Shown here: positions 1 to 7,783 of the stretch, in pieces
Numbering within the stretch: the stretch's first letter is position 1
Layout of the letters: each line of letters begins with the position of its first letter
NCBI RefSeq assembly: GCF_020736845.1
Contig: NZ_JAFFQR010000064.1
Span: 62,001-126,000, forward strand
Reading direction: 5' to 3'
DNA: 64,000 nt
Origin: Paenibacillus farraposensis
Lineage (GTDB): Bacteria > Bacillota > Bacilli > Paenibacillales > Paenibacillaceae
The notes under the pieces: generated by a model
Databases searched by the model: none
What the model saw: the letters and a program-made list of their open reading frames with translations, nothing else
Told to the model about the DNA's origin: nothing
Translations under genes and position numbers: made by a program

Positions 1-381
1 GCACTGTTCGTTTATGGTACGGTACGGACCCTGTTCCGTGACAAAGGACGGACATATCTGGAGCGAATTCCTGCGTTGGGACGCTTGAACCGGGTTATGG
101 AGCGGGAGCCGTTTGCTGCTGTACTGCTGGCTCGCCTAATTCCGGTCATCCCGCAGGCGGCTGTAAATGTATACGCTGGAGTGGCAGGTTTTCCGTTTTG
201 GAGCTTTCTGCTTGGGACGGCAATCGGCAAACTGCCTGCAATTGGCGTATACGCTTATGCAGGTGGTACCATTGCGGAACATCCGGTTACTGGCTTGCTC
301 ATTTTGCTGTTGTATACTGTGATGGTGGGCGGCTGCTTTGTATTCTACCGAAGAAGGCTTCAACGTGCCAACAAAACATAG
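1..381 (+). CDS. TVP38/TMEM64 (VTT domain) membrane protein, C-terminal part
   Basis: The frame is open from the first base of the window, so only about the last 126 residues are present. The segment LLARLIPVIPQAAVNVYAG followed by F.SFLLGTAIGKLPA has the R-x-I-P-x-x-P...N...G...G..P pattern of the VTT/SNARE-associated family, and a last hydrophobic helix precedes a basic end (YRRRLQRANKT). Members are integral membrane proteins of the DedA/TMEM41 superfamily, some with lipid scramblase or undecaprenyl-phosphate transport roles; the substrate here cannot be inferred. The start lies outside the window. Confidence 0.8.
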   Translation, partial: ALFVYGTVRTLFRDKGRTYLERIPALGRLNRVMEREPFAAVLLARLIPVIPQAAVNVYAGVAGFPFWSFLLGTAIGKLPAIGVYAYAGGTIAEHPVTGLLILLLYTVMVGGCFVFYRRRLQRANKT

Positions 382-472
382 TGCAGCGAACCTGTACCTA
401 CCTGTAAGAAATGTAGGGCTACGCTTTTAAGGACACACGTAGCTGCTGAAGCGGTCAGTTCCTGACACTTCG

Positions 473-500
473 TTGATTTTGCAAAAATGTCATATATAAT
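473..500 (+). promoter_or_regulatory. sigma-A-like promoter of msrAB
   Basis: TTGATT (473-478), a 16-nt spacer and TATAAT (495-500) precede the msrAB start by about 60 nt. The -10 hexamer is a perfect match. Inference from sequence only. Confidence 0.55.
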
Positions 501-558
501 TTAATTGTAAGCTATTTAAATATGAACTAAATTACAAACTCAGATTGGAGTGATAAAT

Positions 559-1530
559 ATGATCACCGACCATTCAAACACAGTGGAAAAAGCAACTTTT
601 GCAGGCGGCTGCTTCTGGTGCATGGTTTCCCCTTTTGAGGAATTGCCCGGGATTTTAAAGGTTCGATCCGGCTATACAGGAGGACATACAGAAAACCCAA
701 CCTATGAGGAGGTATGCTCTGAAACAACGGGACATGTGGAAGCAGTACAGATTACATTTAATCCACAAGTTTTTCCGTATGAAAAACTGTTAGAACTCTT
801 CTGGCAGCAGATCGACCCGACGGATGAGGGGGGACAATTCCATGATAGAGGCTCTTCCTACCAGACGGCTATTTTCTATCATAATGAAGAGCAACGAATC
901 CAAGCAGAAGCTTCCAAAGAAGCCCTCGCCCGAAGCGGCCGTTTCGACAAGCTCATCGTTACTCCTATTCTGCCTGCGGCCACTTTTTATGAAGCGGAAG
1001 AGTATCATCAGGACTATCATAAAAAAAATCCCGCTCATTACAAGCGTTACCGCAAAGGCTCAGGACGTGAAGACTTTATCGAGCAAAATTGGTCGGACAA
1101 GATTGATAAGTCTGATCTTAAAAACAGGCTAACCCCTCTCCAATACGAAGTAACACAAAAAAACGCAACCGAGCGTCCTTTTCAAAATGAGTTCTGGGAT
1201 CATGAGGATAAGGGTATTTACGTGGATATCGTATCAGGAGAGCCTTTGTTCAGCTCAGTGGACAAATATGATGCAGGTTGCGGCTGGCCGAGCTTTACCC
1301 GTCCTTTGCGTAGCTACAGTATCAAAGAAAAAACCGATCTCAGCCATTTTATGATCCGTACCGAGGTCCGCAGTCGTGAAGCAGACTCCCATTTGGGGCA
1401 TGTATTTGACGATGGTCCAGGTCCAGAGGGTCTCCGCTATTGCATCAATTCCGCCGCACTTCGTTTTGTTCCTTTTAAGGACTTGGAACGTGAAGGATAT
1501 GGAGCCTATAAGTCAATGTTTGAAAAGTAA
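559..1530 (+). CDS. msrAB: bifunctional peptide methionine sulfoxide reductase MsrA/MsrB
   Basis: Repairs oxidised methionine, reducing both the S (MsrA) and R (MsrB) sulfoxide epimers in proteins. The MsrA part carries the GCFWC signature with catalytic Cys18. The MsrB part begins near residue 175, with GCGWPSF and the catalytic Cys295 in [11 protein letters not shown]; it lacks the two CxxC zinc pairs, so it is the zinc-free form. An in-frame GTG lies at 550, but GGAG at 547-550 sits 8 nt before the ATG at 559, which is the better start (323 aa). It is monocistronic with its own promoter and terminator. The order A-B in one chain is common in Firmicutes. Confidence 0.95.
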   Translation: MITDHSNTVEKATFAGGCFWCMVSPFEELPGILKVRSGYTGGHTENPTYEEVCSETTGHVEAVQITFNPQVFPYEKLLELFWQQIDPTDEGGQFHDRGSSYQTAIFYHNEEQRIQAEASKEALARSGRFDKLIVTPILPAATFYEAEEYHQDYHKKNPAHYKRYRKGSGREDFIEQNWSDKIDKSDLKNRLTPLQYEVTQKNATERPFQNEFWDHEDKGIYVDIVSGEPLFSSVDKYDAGCGWPSFTRPLRSYSIKEKTDLSHFMIRTEVRSREADSHLGHVFDDGPGPEGLRYCINSAALRFVPFKDLEREGYGAYKSMFEK

Positions 1531-1550
1531 GTAAATCACAAAAGCATCGT

Positions 1551-1602
1551 AGGCTGGCCCAAAAGCATCTTTAAACGGATGGCCTCGGGCCAGTCTTTTT
1601 TG
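1551..1602 (+). terminator. intrinsic terminator after msrAB
   Basis: GGCTGGCCC (1552-1560) pairs with GGGCCAGTC (1587-1595), allowing one G-U pair, and is followed by a run of six T. Confidence 0.75.
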
Positions 1603-1625
1603 ATGTACAGCACATCACTATGCCC

Positions 1626-2429
1626 TCAGCCCATAATACATCCAAGCCAAACCGCCAGCGGTACCAGCAGCAGCTGTGCAAGCATGGTACCTGCCAAACG
1701 CGAGATGATCATCCAGCCGTACATGTTGTTCATCCGATTTAAAGGCAGCTCCCCACGCAGCGTTTTTTCCGACAAAACAGCCAAACGTGGATCAATTAAC
1801 AGGGTCAACAGTACCGTTGCCATCCCATTGATTAGACCTGACGACATGGACATGGCCGTGCCTTGAGCGGGCCACAAGTATGAGGCGTACAAGGCAGAGA
1901 CCACTCCCGTCGTATAAATCGCGGTAACCGTCATATTCAGCACAATAAGGCGTTTCGGTTTTGCTCCGCTTAACAGTGAGGCAAGCATGGACCAGGTAGG
2001 ACGCTTTATGTAGTAGCGCGCATGCTTCCAGCGACTGCGCAGCATAATATGACGCACCAAAGCCGGAATAGATCCCGTTTGCTCCAAATGTACAACCCAT
2101 CTGGCTGACATACGCACAACTGTCGGATATAACCCTATAGCGAGCATCGTTCCAACGGTTGCTGCCAGCAATACTCCATGCATATGCAGCTCCAAGCGGG
2201 TATCCGCTCCGCCTATTTTTGCCATGGCCTTGGCCTGATCGACCATTCCTCCCAGCAAAGGCCCCTGCGCCATATTGGAGGTACGCGAAATTAATAGCAG
2301 CATGCCAGCTACGGTTAACGCCAGTCCGATACGGCGCGCCCGCAAGCCTCCAAGCCGAAGAGCGTAAGACAAGCTATCTGTCGTATGTATGATGATGGTG
2401 AGCAGAAAAACAAATCCCCAAGCTAGCAA
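1626..2429 (-). CDS. amj: Amj (YdaH)-family lipid II flippase
   Basis: Polytopic membrane protein resembling B. subtilis Amj/YdaH, the alternative lipid II flippase that can replace MurJ. The recognisable N-terminus is IIHTTDSLSYALRL, followed by R.G..L...G..LL.SR.SNM.QGPLLG and several further hydrophobic helices. The frame extends upstream through ATG codons at 2489, 2465, 2462 and 2456, but a perfect TATAAT (2469-2464, minus strand) lies inside that extension. AAAAGGAG sits 8 nt before a TTG at 2429, so I take TTG 2429 as the start (267-268 aa). It lies downstream of the yitT-like gene, separated by a large hairpin. Flippase activity is from family knowledge, not visible in the sequence. 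Confidence 0.82.
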   Translation of the reverse strand: MLAWGFVFLLTIIIHTTDSLSYALRLGGLRARRIGLALTVAGMLLLISRTSNMAQGPLLGGMVDQAKAMAKIGGADTRLELHMHGVLLAATVGTMLAIGLYPTVVRMSARWVVHLEQTGSIPALVRHIMLRSRWKHARYYIKRPTWSMLASLLSGAKPKRLIVLNMTVTAIYTTGVVSALYASYLWPAQGTAMSMSSGLINGMATVLLTLLIDPRLAVLSEKTLRGELPLNRMNNMYGWMIISRLAGTMLAQLLLVPLAVWLGCIMG

Positions 2430-2463
2430 AAGCCCCACTCCTTTTCTGGTATTCATGCACATC

Positions 2464-2469
2464 ATTATA
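2464..2469 (-). promoter_or_regulatory. -10 element of amj promoter
   Basis: Perfect TATAAT on the minus strand, 35 nt before the TTG start with its AAAAGGAG site. No good -35 hexamer is visible at 17 nt. Confidence 0.4.
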
Positions 2470-2538
2470 CGCTTTTTCTCAATACACATTTTACATTTTT
2501 TTCATTTCTTTATGGACGATCAAGGACTTAGACACAGC

Positions 2539-2587
2539 GAAAGGGTGTTACTCAAGAAGATTTCTCCTCCTGACGTAACACCCTTTC
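2539..2587 (-). terminator. 13-bp perfect hairpin between yitT-like gene and amj
   Basis: GAAAGGGTGTTAC (2539-2551) and GTAACACCCTTTC (2575-2587) are perfect complements with a 23-nt loop, directly after the stop of the yitT-like gene. No T-run follows, so it may be an mRNA 3'-end or stability element and not a true terminator. Confidence 0.45.
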
Positions 2588-2588
2588 C

Positions 2589-3293
2589 TTATTGACGAAG
2601 GCTGTGGACGACCGGCACTGTTTTAGCGACTACCTTTGGGGCTGGAACAGCCGCAGGTAGTACCTTTTTCTCAGGCCGATGCAGTTGGAACGTTGTCGTC
2701 CATGTAATGATTTTCCCGGCGAGCCACACAGCCAGTATTGTAAACATTGTTTCCTTTACAGGCAGATATAATAGTGATAATCCCAGTACGATGATGTCAC
2801 TGATGATAAACACGTTGCCAATTTTCCATCCGCGCCACTCACTGATCAGCAGGGACAAAATGTCGTCGCCCCCAGTTGCTCCACCGAATCGCAGTACAAT
2901 TCCGGCTCCCAGACCAGTAAGTACTCCGCAAAGCAAAGCCGCTATTAGCAAATTGCCGTGCAGATCTATAACCAGCGTCGAATATTTTTCAAATCCTGCA
3001 TAAAACACGGAAAATCCGACTGCTCCAATCAATGCCATCAGCATGAATCTTCTGCCCTTCAGCACCCATGCCAGCAGGATGACGGGGATATCCAGCAATA
3101 GCATACTCCACGCCGGAGATATGCCAAAGGCGTAATGTCCCAGCAGGGCCAAGCCTGCAAATCCGCCTTCTGACAAATGATTTTGAGCATTAATGTGATA
3201 GTACGTAAAAGCTAAAATGCATGTTCCGAGCAGCATGACAACAATCTGTCTCAGTGCTCCAATGTTCACGATAGATTCGTAAGTTTTCCTCAT
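2589..3293 (-). CDS. YitT-family integral membrane protein, short form
   Basis: Membrane protein of the YitT (DUF161) family: about six hydrophobic helices and the signature RFGGATGGDDIL in the second half, comparable to the family's GGSTGGTDII. Function is unknown for the family. The ATG at 3293 has a GAGGGAG site 5 nt upstream and is preferred over the in-frame 3338 codon, giving 234 aa. Most YitT proteins continue with a soluble DUF2179 domain. Here the last helix is followed only by an Ala/Pro/Val-rich tail (PAAVPAPKVVAKTVPVV). A promoter about 160 nt upstream leaves a long structured leader. Confidence 0.8.
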   Translation of the reverse strand: MRKTYESIVNIGALRQIVVMLLGTCILAFTYYHINAQNHLSEGGFAGLALLGHYAFGISPAWSMLLLDIPVILLAWVLKGRRFMLMALIGAVGFSVFYAGFEKYSTLVIDLHGNLLIAALLCGVLTGLGAGIVLRFGGATGGDDILSLLISEWRGWKIGNVFIISDIIVLGLSLLYLPVKETMFTILAVWLAGKIITWTTTFQLHRPEKKVLPAAVPAPKVVAKTVPVVHSLRQ

Positions 3294-3446
3294 ACAGGCT
3301 CCCTCGGTTTCTCGTAAGTTTGAAGTGGATGAGCCCACTCTTACGGAAACTTCCGGGTAAAATGTGCCTTGAGGACTTGGTCCTTCGCATGTACAATCCC
3401 CTCTTCCGCAGAGTTGGCTTTCGCAACTTGACGTTACTCCGCGGAA
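3294..3446 (-). promoter_or_regulatory. structured 5' leader of yitT-like gene (candidate cis-regulatory RNA)
   Basis: Between the predicted start of transcription (about 3446) and the ATG, the minus-strand RNA can form several hairpins. One is an outer TTCCGC/GCGGAA stem enclosing AGTTG/CAACT. The others are AGGAC-CAA-GTCCT, CGGAA-GT-TTCCG and AGTGG-GCTCAT-CCACT. No known riboswitch consensus (TPP, SAM, lysine, Mn, guanidine, T-box) is recognisable. Confidence 0.4.
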
Positions 3447-3452
3447 AAGCTA

Positions 3453-3480
3453 AGTATAAGACAGATCAAATCGTTTCCAA
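3453..3480 (-). promoter_or_regulatory. sigma-A-like promoter upstream of yitT-like gene
   Basis: Minus strand TTGGAA (3480-3475), 16-nt spacer, TATACT (3458-3453). Between here and 3758 I see nothing else that is clearly functional. Confidence 0.5.
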
Positions 3481-3758
3481 ATCGTCCTTTGGGGAAGTAT
3501 CCTTCGGGGACACATGGTATCCTGATCCTTTCTTTTTAGAATAAAACTCTGACATTTCTGTGGTACATGTAATTCTATAAACATTATACCACACCCTACC
3601 ACTTACTAAACAGCTTGCTTTTTATGGCTGCACCATATTTTTTTTATTTTATGTGCGAGCATGCTTTATTGTATGTGCGGATTACCGTATTATACCAAAG
3701 GTTTGGCGAATGCCGTATAAAATAACTCCCGCCATCGTTTTACCTATTTACAGCCATA

Positions 3759-4649
3759 CTATCCGGCTAGTTTTACTATTCTGCGCTGATTGGCCATAAA
3801 CACACCTCCAAGGATAAGAGCCAGCCCGGCCAGAACGTTCCAGCCGATATACTCATTCAAAAGCAAAAAGCCCCATACAATAGCGCTCACCGGTACAAAA
3901 TAAGTCACCGTAGAAGCAAATTCCGCACTTCCCCGCAAAATCATATAATTGAACAAAATATATGCTACTCCTGATCCCAAAATACCCAGCCCTATAAGGG
4001 AGCCAAACACATCAGGAACCAAGATAATCGACAAATCAGGCTTCTCCATAATCGCCATCATGATGCCACCCCCTACCGCCGCGCCTAACAGTGTGGCAAA
4101 GGTAGCATGGTACATGGACAGATTAGTGAGAATACGTCTGGATAGCTGTGTTCCAAATCCGTAGCAGAGAGTTGCAAGCAGCATACATCCAAAACCTATA
4201 GGATCCACAGAAATAATGGATACAGGATTAATCCCCAATAAAATAATAATCCCTATAAAAGCGAGGCACATTCCCAACCACTGCAGCCGATGAAACACGG
4301 CTCCGAAGAAGACAAGCCCCACCAGCATAGTCCAAATAGGTGTTGTAGCATTCAATACCGAAGCCATGCTGCTGGCTATTCTAGTCTCGCTAAAACCGAT
4401 TAAGGTCCATGGTAAAACCATATTGACCATAGCTACCGGAATAACCGATTTCCACGGAATACTTTTGATTTGAAATGGCCTGCGCATAAACAGCATCAAT
4501 AAGGCAATAAAAACAAATCCGAAGCTGGAACGGAGAAATACAATAGTCCACGGTCCTACTTGATGCAACAAGAGCACCTTTATAAATAAAAATGAACCAC
4601 CCCAAATAAGGCTCAATAGCAATAACACCGCATACAACGAACGTGACAA
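3759..4649 (-). CDS. EamA/DMT-superfamily transporter (RhaT/YdcZ-like)
   Basis: A 296-aa drug/metabolite-transporter protein with about ten hydrophobic helices in two EamA repeats (roughly residues 5-140 and 155-290). It opens with LLSLIWGGSFLFIKVLL, typical of the family's first helix. Probably exports or imports a small metabolite; the substrate is not predictable. The start is a TTG at 4649, preceded by AGAGGG at 8-nt spacing. It is monocistronic, and 350 bases separate it from the divergent gene at 5002. Confidence 0.85.
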   Translation of the reverse strand: MSRSLYAVLLLLSLIWGGSFLFIKVLLLHQVGPWTIVFLRSSFGFVFIALLMLFMRRPFQIKSIPWKSVIPVAMVNMVLPWTLIGFSETRIASSMASVLNATTPIWTMLVGLVFFGAVFHRLQWLGMCLAFIGIIILLGINPVSIISVDPIGFGCMLLATLCYGFGTQLSRRILTNLSMYHATFATLLGAAVGGGIMMAIMEKPDLSIILVPDVFGSLIGLGILGSGVAYILFNYMILRGSAEFASTVTYFVPVSAIVWGFLLLNEYIGWNVLAGLALILGGVFMANQRRIVKLAG

Positions 4650-5001
4650 TATGTATACCCTCTTTCTCTACCTACCTTATGCTAAGTGTAGCGGCTGGCC
4701 ACAGGTGATAACTCTCCCCTTTCAGTAACGCTTTCTCTTAGAATGTAGTTTTTTGTCCATTAGCTTAATATACCCCTTGTTTCACTGTCATCATAATCTA
4801 AGCAAAATTACTTTGCACCATGACCTGCTCGAATGATGCTTTCAGTCAACGTATAAAACAATCTAATTGGCTCTCCTGCACGTTTCCAATAATTGATGAT
4901 TGCTTAGGATGGGAAAATACCTATGATGAGGTATAAAGGGAACATTTGTTCTGTATACTGATTATATACTGTATCCTTACTCCGAGTAAAGGAGATTTTT
5001 T
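4650..5001. other. 352-bp divergent intergenic region
   Basis: Between the divergent genes at 4649 and 5002. It holds the LexA-like palindrome at 4939-4952, followed by TATACT and a second TATACT-like stretch that may serve the rightward gene. Apart from that I see no gene, repeat or recognisable RNA. Confidence 0.5.
4939..4952 (+). promoter_or_regulatory. LexA (SOS)-like box upstream of the 145-aa gene
   Basis: GGAACATTTGTTCT contains the GAAC-N4-GTTC core of the Gram-positive LexA box (CGAACRNRYGTTYC); the two outer bases and one inner purine do not match. The start codon is 50 nt downstream. The following TGTATA is shared with the site at 10399. Confidence 0.4.
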
Positions 5002-5439
5002 ATGACAAACAAAAAGCTGCTGAACAACAAGTGTAAAGCCCCCCGGCCTTCCGAAAAAGATACAGGGTTGATCAAGGCTTGTGTACTGTTGACCCTTGTG
5101 CTGGATGTATTAGAGCGGGACATACGTATTCTGAGTGCCTCTCCTTTAAAAATGCCCGATCTGTACGTTCGCAGCCTGACTGAAGTACAGCAGCGCGCAG
5201 CTGTTCAATTAGCAGAGACAAAAGCCCAGATGAAAAAGCAAGGGATTAAAATATACAGTGAAATCCGGAATCATGAAGGTGTAGAGGTTTTGTATTTATG
5301 CCGTGGCTATCAAAGGCGGTTTTTTATGCTTTCGTCATTCGCCCGCAGTGAAGTCAGACAGAAACTGGGACATTATCTGGGAATTGATCTGACCCAAGAT
5401 GACCCCTTTGTAATGGATAATCCACCAGATCATGGATAA
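5002..5439 (+). CDS. hypothetical protein, 145 aa
   Basis: I do not assign a firm family; the middle (KKQGIKIYSE.RN.EG.EVLYLCRGY) faintly recalls small Bacillus hypotheticals such as YhjD. The protein is mixed helical, soluble, with a basic N-terminus and no signal peptide. The start is clear: AAAGGAGA lies 7 nt before the ATG. Its last 8 bases overlap the ATG of the broken gerA-type frame at 5432, so it was probably the first gene of that operon. A LexA-like palindrome lies 50 nt upstream, raising the possibility of damage-linked control; this is inference only. Confidence 0.6.
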   Translation: MTNKKLLNNKCKAPRPSEKDTGLIKACVLLTLVLDVLERDIRILSASPLKMPDLYVRSLTEVQQRAAVQLAETKAQMKKQGIKIYSEIRNHEGVEVLYLCRGYQRRFFMLSSFARSEVRQKLGHYLGIDLTQDDPFVMDNPPDHG

Positions 5440-6763
5440 ACCCAATTCATTTGGCACACATTATATGTATCTCATTCAAGAAGAGGATGCTCTCTTGACC
5501 AGACATGACGCAGCTTTGTTTGAATTAAGCAAAAATGTTTCCTTTATTGAGGAAACACTTTTTTGCACGGCAGATGATTCAGACACACATCCTGACGGCT
5601 TTATATGAACAGACTTGATACAAACTCTCATCAAATGTTCACCACCCTGAGCAGCCAAAAAGGATACGAACCTCCACAATGCTGCTGGTTCGCTTATTCA
5701 GGGATACTGCATTTCTATGATAGATGGTACGGAAGAATTCTATATCCTTTCCTCCGAAAAAACATACTCTCGCAGTACAGATGAACCGGAAAATGAAGGG
5801 GTTATTCGCGGGCCACACAACGGATTTATCGAGCAGTTATCCATCAATCTCAATCTGATTTGCAAACAAATTGTCAACCCGTCGCTAGTTGTACGATATT
5901 TTTATGTCGGGTCTAAAACGCGAACTAAAATTGCTATCGTCTATGTTCAGGACCTGGCTAATCCCGAGCTGGTGGAAGAAGTGAAAACGAGAATTAAAGC
6001 GATCTCCTCGGATATGGTCCTCCCTCCCTGTTTTATTCAAGAGTTTACGGAGGATAATCTTTTCTCCCTGTTTCCTCAACATCTCAGCACAGAACGGCCG
6101 GACCGGGTAACTGCTAATCTAATGGAGGGGCGGGTAGCGATTTTGGTTGAAGGCAGCCCCACCGCTTTGATTGTTCCGGTCTCTTTTTTGCATTCTACCA
6201 AAATGATAGAGGGCAAAAGTATGGGCAAGCTCAAGACAATTCTGGCAGCTAACGCGACCGTGGTCTTGTTGTATTGTTTTACGGTATTCATCTGTCAAAC
6301 TGCATTTAGCCCCCAGCAGCTTGACTTAATGCCCGAGCCGATCATTTATTTGCTCAGGTCTATTCCGCTGGGAACGATGGATCGGGTCGACTTTATTTTC
6401 TGCCGCTTTGGCTCATTTCGATCTTCGGCCATAAGCGCCTACTATTATGCTGCGTCTTACGGAATAAGCTACCTACTCAAGCAAAAAAGTCACAAAAAAG
6501 CAGTTCCCTTTGTTGTGTTCGCCTCATGTATAATTGCTTATTAGCCCCAACGAAGAGAAGATTTCAAGGTCATTGGTTCCATAGCAAATAGTTCCGCTTA
6601 TATTTTCCTGATTGTGCTCCCTTTTCTGCTGTTGATCTTGTCTTATATTTTCAAAAAAAAGGAGCAGAGCGCTTGGAATGCTGGCTCTACTCATTTTTAC
6701 AACGGGCTGCTGGGATCAGGACAGCTTGAAGGATGCCAGATTAGCAAATGCAACAGCTTATGA
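5432..6763 (+). pseudogene. GerA/GerB spore germination subunit remnant, in-frame fusion with stops
   Basis: One reading frame (5432 ATG onward) carries GerAA-type sequence and then GerAB-type sequence. The GerAA part shows E..IRGPHNGFIEQL, the TKIAIVYVQDLANPELVEEV block and NTERPD-like LSTERPDRVTANLMEGRVAILVEGSPTALIVPV in short pieces. After about 6190 it passes without a frame change into GerAB C-terminal sequence: EPIIYLLRSIPLG, DRVDFIF, and a last helix IFLIVLPFLLLILSYIF. The GerAA membrane domain and the first two thirds of GerAB are gone, which indicates a large deletion. In-frame stops occur at 5606-5608 (TGA), 5648-5650 (TGA) and 6542-6544 (TAG). The intact proteins form the inner-membrane nutrient germinant receptor of spores. 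This locus cannot make one. Confidence 0.85.
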
Positions 6764-7769
6764 TCTCACTCCTGAAGGTATGCTGAAGCAAACGCTGGAA
6801 ATTGTAGATGACTCTTAAAACAATCAGGGCAAAAGCATCAATGAAATTCATTCAGGCACCGGAAATTCTCGCCGGCAGAGTACAGACAAAATTCGGGCCA
6901 AAGTAACTGGGGATATCCGCTATTTCAAATACGGAGTTATTTTATACAATGCAAGCCTGGCCCGAAGAGATTTATACCCCTATCTGGATGTGCTTTATCG
7001 GGAGCCGGACTATCCAACCTCCCATGTCAAGGTAGCTGTTGTAGATGGGCCAGCCGGAGAAATCCTGGAACAACAAAGCATAGGCAGCCTTTTGATTGGT
7101 GAATTTATAACCAAAAAGATCAGGAGCCTCGAGGAGATGTGTGTGTTCCCTGAAATGACGCTGGAAACATTGCTCCCCCCAATGCTTGATCCGGGTCAAG
7201 ATTTCGCACTTCCCTATCTTTCCAAAGAAGAAGAAGATGTTATTGCCCGTGGAATTGCCTTATTTCACGGGCAACGCTTCACCGGAAGCCTGGACACTGA
7301 GCAAGGGGCATTATACGTCCTGATGACTGGGAAATGGAAAAAAACAGCTCGTTTTGTAGAAAGAATACATTCTGGACCTGTCGGCGATGCGCAAAACTTT
7401 ATTACGTAGACCAATAATCATAACGTCAAGCGCCACCGTGCAGTGAAGGTTCAGCGAGATGGTCAGATTGATGTGAATCTCAGTTTGAAACTACCTGTCA
7501 CAATTGTTGAATATGCACAAGACCATCTTCAAGATAAAGCCAATGTAAAGCGTCTGAACAATCAGCTTTCCGAGATCATGACCCAGGATGCAGAAAAAAT
7601 TATTCGCACGCTTCAACAAAGCGGATGTGATGCCTTTGGCATAGGCAGACACTTGATTGCCTACTATCCAGCCGTATGGAAAAGAGTGAATTGGGAAAAA
7701 GAATATCCCAATGTCCGTATTCATCCACAGGTCACTGTCACTATTGTCGGAAACGGTATTCTAAACTAG
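6678..7769 (+). pseudogene. GerAC-type germinant receptor lipoprotein pseudogene
   Basis: The frame from ATG 6678 starts with a lipoprotein signal MLALLIFTTGCWDQ (lipobox TTGC, then the family's typical W-D). It continues through LEIVDDS, a Ger(x)C middle (DLYPYLDVLYREPDYPTSHV..AVVDGPAGEIL) and the C-terminal domain (LSLKLPVTIVEY, DAFGIGRHLIAYYPAVWKRVNW). Two in-frame stops interrupt it, TAA 6816-6818 and TAG 7407-7409, with homology continuing in the same frame after each. At about 363 codons it is otherwise near full length. It overlaps the end of the GerAB remnant as gerAB/gerAC pairs usually do, and meets the convergent PBP gene 14 bp downstream. Confidence 0.88.
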
Positions 7770-7783
7770 ACTGTCCATGTTGT

